From Oribacterium sp. UBA4274 (GTDB lineage Bacteria; Bacillota; Clostridia; Lachnospirales; Lachnospiraceae), in contig DGVW01000011.1 of assembly GCA_002396005.1 (NCBI GenBank), positions 1 through 8,701 on the forward strand: a stretch of DNA of 8,701 nt, read 5' to 3'. The position numbers and the translations under genes were made by a program. The notes under the pieces are model-generated. The model had not been told where the DNA came from. It was given only the letters and a program-made list of their open reading frames with translations, and did not search any database. Below, piece after piece: positions 6,238 to 8,701 of the stretch (position 1 is the stretch's first letter; each line of letters opens with the position of its first letter).

Positions 6238-6356
6238 TTCTCTCTATTTAGTTTTTATTTGTTTAGTGCCTGCAGTTTAAATGATCGTTTCGATCAAAAG
6301 CTTAATTTCGGGATTAAACTACTTAATTGTATAAATTAGTATGATTATAGATTGTG
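6238..6356. other. carD-rlmH convergent intergenic region, part before the terminator
   Basis: After the carD stop codon the sequence is T-rich (TAGTTTTTATTTG at 6249-6261, no hairpin directly before it). The nested inverted repeats at 6274-6320 follow, then AT-rich DNA leading to the shared terminator at 6357. No ORF with a ribosome binding site was seen. A small RNA ending at the terminator cannot be excluded. Confidence 0.4.
6274..6320 (+). other. Nested inverted repeats in the carD 3' region
   Basis: AGTTTAA (6274-6280) can pair with TTAAACT (6314-6320), enclosing a perfect hairpin TGATCG-TTT-CGATCA (6282-6296). A second small stem, TTAAT (6302-6306) with ATTAA (6313-6317), would compete with the outer arm. 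The element lies 36 nt after the carD stop and before the terminator at 6357-6389, so it would be in the carD 3' untranslated region. It has no T-run directly after it. It could protect the transcript end or be part of a small RNA; no known RNA family was recognised. Confidence 0.3.
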
Positions 6357-6390
6357 AAAAGGAGCCTTGGATAACCCAAGACTCCTTTTT
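6357..6390. terminator. Bidirectional intrinsic terminator between carD and rlmH
   Basis: AAAAGGAG-C-CTTGG pairs with CCAAG-A-CTCCTTTT across an ATAAC loop: 13 paired positions with one mismatch, ending in TTTTT on the plus strand and TTTTC on the minus strand. It lies about 120 nt after the carD stop codon and about 45 nt after the rlmH stop codon. It therefore suits termination of both convergent transcripts. Confidence 0.85.
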
Positions 6391-6433
6391 CCGACTTATA
6401 TTACTTTATTACGTTTTTCTGCCTTTTGCTATA

Positions 6434-6913
6434 TCACTTATGATATGGTTCATTACTGTTTATCTTAAAAGCTCTGTATATCTGTTCAAGAAGTATGACT
6501 CTCATAAGCTGATGCGGAAAGGTCATCTTACTGAAGCTAAGGCTGTAATCAGCCCTCTTCATAACCTTAGGTGCCAATCCCAAGGAACCGCCTATAACAA
6601 AAACTATGTCAGAATTACCTTTTACCATAAGATCTGAGATCTTGGAAGCCAACTGTTCAGAGCTAAGCATATCGCCGTTTATGGCAAGGGCTATAACAAA
6701 GGCTCTGTCACTTATCTTCTGCAGTATGCGTTCTCCCTCTGTTTCCTTTATCTTATCTTCAACAGCAGCCGGTGCATGATCAGGAGTTTTTTCATCCTGA
6801 ACTTCTACAACGCTGATATCGCAGTAAGCAGAAAGACGTTTAGAGTACTCTCCTATAGCATCTCTCAGATATTTTTCTTTTACTTTACCAACTGTAACAA
6901 GTGTAATCTTCAT
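6434..6913 (-). CDS. rlmH: 23S rRNA (pseudouridine-1915-N3)-methyltransferase
   Basis: RlmH is a small SPOUT-class methyltransferase that uses S-adenosylmethionine to methylate pseudouridine 1915 in helix 69 of 23S rRNA on assembled ribosomes. The 159-residue length is exactly that of the family. It opens MKITLVTVGKVKEKY. The SAM-binding knot region shows FVIGGSLG (105-112) and SFSKMTFPHQLMRVILLEQIYRA (126-148), and it ends with the invariant EPYHK (155-159). The start codon overlaps the valS stop as ATGA (6910-6913). No good ribosome binding site lies at the usual distance (GAGG is about 17 nt upstream), so translation is probably coupled to valS. Pairing with valS makes a small translation-related operon. 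Identification is near certain. Confidence 0.97.
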   Translation of the reverse strand: MKITLVTVGKVKEKYLRDAIGEYSKRLSAYCDISVVEVQDEKTPDHAPAAVEDKIKETEGERILQKISDRAFVIALAINGDMLSSEQLASKISDLMVKGNSDIVFVIGGSLGLAPKVMKRADYSLSFSKMTFPHQLMRVILLEQIYRAFKINSNEPYHK

Positions 6914-8701
6914 TTGAGTGTATTGAGTCTGTCCTCTACCTGCTTAAGCATCTGCCTGTTACGCTCAAGCTTATCACGCTCTTCCTGTACCTTAGCTTCA
7001 GGAGCCTTGGAGATAAATCTCTCATTGTTAAGCATACCTTCGGAACGCTTGATCTCAGCTTCCCACTTCTGCTTCTCCTTCTGAAGTCTCTCCTTCTCCT
7101 TCTCAATATCAACAAGATCAGCAAAAGGAATGTAAATATTGGCATCCGGAATAGCTACTGAAACCGCATCATCAGCAATACCGCTCTTGTCATTCTGTAT
7201 AATTACTTCTGAAGCATATGCAAGTGTGGCAAAGAATACCTTACTGTGTTCAAATGTTTCTCTGACTCTGTCATTAGAAGTAACTACATAATTTGTAGCC
7301 TTTCTTGATGGAGCAACATTCATCTCAGTTCTGATATTTCTGATAGCACGAACTGCTTCCTTGATTGCCTCGATTTCAGACTCATCCTTGGCAAAATTGA
7401 GCTTATCATCAAATACAGGCCATGCCTCACGCATAAGCGGAGTCTCTGAATCAGTAAGAGTATCAAAAATCTCTTCTGTGATAAATGGACAGAAAGGATG
7501 TAAAAGCTTGAGAGATGTTACAAGAACATACTTAAGTGTCCATAAAGCAGCACCCTTTGTCTTATCATCTTCGTTCCAGAGTCTCGGCTTAACCATCTCG
7601 ATGTACCAGTCGCAGAACTCCTCCCAGATAAAATTCTGAACCTTATCAAGAGCTATACCGAGGTCAAATGCCTCCATGTTTCTGGTTACATCCTGAACGA
7701 GATTGTTCACCTTGCTGAGTATCCAACGATCAGCCATGGTTATAGTTTCAGGCATAGCAGCCGGTATTTCGGCCTTGTCAAGATTCATCATGATAAATCT
7801 TGATGCATTCCATACCTTGTTCATAAAGTTACGTGATGCCTCAACTCTTGACCAGTAGAAACGCATATCGTTACCAGGTGCGTTACCTGTCAGAAGAGTC
7901 ATACGAAGTGCATCAGCACCGTAAGTCTTGATAACCTCAAGTGGATCGATACCATTTCCGAGAGATTTACTCATCTTACGACCCTGATCATCTCTTACCA
8001 GACCATGGATAAGTACCTTCTTGAACGGAACCTTACCTGTCTGCTCTATACCTGAGAATACCATACGTACTACCCAGAAGAAAATGATATCATATCCGGT
8101 TACAAGTACATCTGTAGGATAGAAATACTTATACTCAGGTGTCTCCTCAGGCCAGCCCAGTGTCTCAAATGGCCATAATGCACTTGAGAACCATGTATCC
8201 AGCGTATCAGGATCCTGTGTAAGATGTGTGCATCCGCACTTAGGGCAAACTGTAGGAGCGGGAGCAGAAACTACCATCTCACCGCAATCATCGCAATAAT
8301 ATGCCGGAATCCTGTGACCCCACCAAAGCTGTCTGGAGATACACCAGTCTTTAATATTCTCAAGCCAGTGAAGATATGTCTTTGAATAGTTCTCAGGAAC
8401 AAACTGTAAATCACCTGTTTCTATAGCCTTGATAGCAGGTTTAGCCATCTCTGCCATCTTAACAAACCACTGTGGCTTGATCATAGGCTCAACTGTAGTA
8501 CCGCATCTGTCATGTGTTCCTACATTGTGCCTGGTCGGAACAATCTTAACAAGTAATCCAAGATCCTTGAGATCCTGAACCATAACTTTACGAGCCTCAT
8601 AACGATCCATACCATCATACTTGGATCCCGGACAATTGATAGTTGCATCGTCGTTAAGTATGTTCAATTCAGGAAGATTATGACGCTTACCAACCTCAAA
8701 G
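6910..8701 (-). CDS. valS: Valyl-tRNA synthetase, C-terminal two thirds (5' end outside the window)
   Basis: ValRS charges tRNA-Val with valine, a class I cytoplasmic synthetase with an editing domain. The frame is open to the right edge and 596 residues are visible out of about 880. Visible from the edge are the end of the inserted editing domain (ELNILNDDATIN, RYEARK), then WCISRQLWWGHRIPAYYC (residues 119-136 of the visible part). Two CxxC pairs follow, CDDC (136-139) and CPKC (152-155), like the metal-binding knuckle of many bacterial ValRS. DTLDTWFSSALWPF (165-178) and the catalytic KMSKS loop (242-246) follow, then the anticodon-binding helical domain and a C-terminal coiled coil (about 530-596) that contacts the tRNA elbow. 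The HIGH motif lies outside the window. A TTG at 8665-8667 is not a start, as the conserved frame continues through it. It overlaps rlmH by ATGA. Confidence 0.98.
   Translation of the reverse strand, partial: FEVGKRHNLPELNILNDDATINCPGSKYDGMDRYEARKVMVQDLKDLGLLVKIVPTRHNVGTHDRCGTTVEPMIKPQWFVKMAEMAKPAIKAIETGDLQFVPENYSKTYLHWLENIKDWCISRQLWWGHRIPAYYCDDCGEMVVSAPAPTVCPKCGCTHLTQDPDTLDTWFSSALWPFETLGWPEETPEYKYFYPTDVLVTGYDIIFFWVVRMVFSGIEQTGKVPFKKVLIHGLVRDDQGRKMSKSLGNGIDPLEVIKTYGADALRMTLLTGNAPGNDMRFYWSRVEASRNFMNKVWNASRFIMMNLDKAEIPAAMPETITMADRWILSKVNNLVQDVTRNMEAFDLGIALDKVQNFIWEEFCDWYIEMVKPRLWNEDDKTKGAALWTLKYVLVTSLKLLHPFCPFITEEIFDTLTDSETPLMREAWPVFDDKLNFAKDESEIEAIKEAVRAIRNIRTEMNVAPSRKATNYVVTSNDRVRETFEHSKVFFATLAYASEVIIQNDKSGIADDAVSVAIPDANIYIPFADLVDIEKEKERLQKEKQKWEAEIKRSEGMLNNERFISKAPEAKVQEERDKLERNRQMLKQVEDRLNTLK

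Noticed and set aside
6341..6637. Plus-strand frame across the terminator and the 3' end of rlmH
   Set aside because: It runs through the terminator hairpin and antisense to conserved rlmH codons; the hydrophobic stretch is a by-product of the T-rich sequence.
8665..8667. TTG as the start of a 585-residue protein at the right end
   Set aside because: The conserved ValRS sequence continues in frame upstream to the window edge (…GKRHNLPELNILNDD), so this is an internal leucine codon.
1..8701. Search for CRISPR arrays, insertion sequences, tRNA genes, phage genes or defence genes
   Set aside because: No regularly spaced repeats, transposase-like frames, tRNA cloverleaf or defence-type domains were seen on either strand.

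Overview
The window is a stretch of chromosome from a low-to-mid GC Gram-positive bacterium. AT-rich intergenic DNA, strong AGGAG-type ribosome binding sites, a clostridial-type CarD protein and the protein sequences themselves suggest a Clostridia member, most likely Lachnospiraceae. That assignment is inference from the look of the sequence; no search was run. No mobile element, CRISPR array, tRNA or rRNA was seen. Almost all genes lie on the minus strand; only the CarD-family gene is on the plus strand.

Right part (6357-8701): a valS-rlmH pair on the minus strand. valS (valyl-tRNA synthetase, 5' end outside the window) overlaps rlmH (23S rRNA pseudouridine-1915 methyltransferase) by an ATGA stop/start junction. 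Both concern translation. A hairpin at 6357-6389 can end this unit on one strand and the carD unit on the other.

Middle part (2250-6356): a CarD-family RNA polymerase-binding regulator (plus) and, divergent from it across about 330 bp of very AT-rich DNA, a minus-strand gtrA-yfhO pair. GtrA-type and YfhO-type proteins are known partners in lipid-carrier-dependent glycosylation of cell-surface polymers. The third usual partner, a CsbB/GtrB-type glycosyltransferase that charges the lipid carrier, is not in the window. A strong hairpin (2256-2289) follows yfhO.

Left part (1-2255): the last two steps of arginine biosynthesis, in the order argH then argG on the minus strand. argH has its own terminator-like hairpin (757-787). 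The 370-bp gap before argG holds four motifs resembling ArgR operators (ARG boxes), one overlapping a good promoter candidate (TTGCAT-17-TATTAT). It also holds a leader of about 125 nt with a perfect 7-bp hairpin and a possible 19-codon leader ORF whose stop codon overlaps the argG ribosome binding site. argG therefore looks independently transcribed and arginine-regulated, although it directly follows argH.

The genes are mostly conserved housekeeping functions. The parts most worth a second look are the argG control region, the CarD protein that contains no tryptophan, and the gtrA-yfhO pair with a long acidic tail on YfhO. No clearly new multi-gene system is visible.
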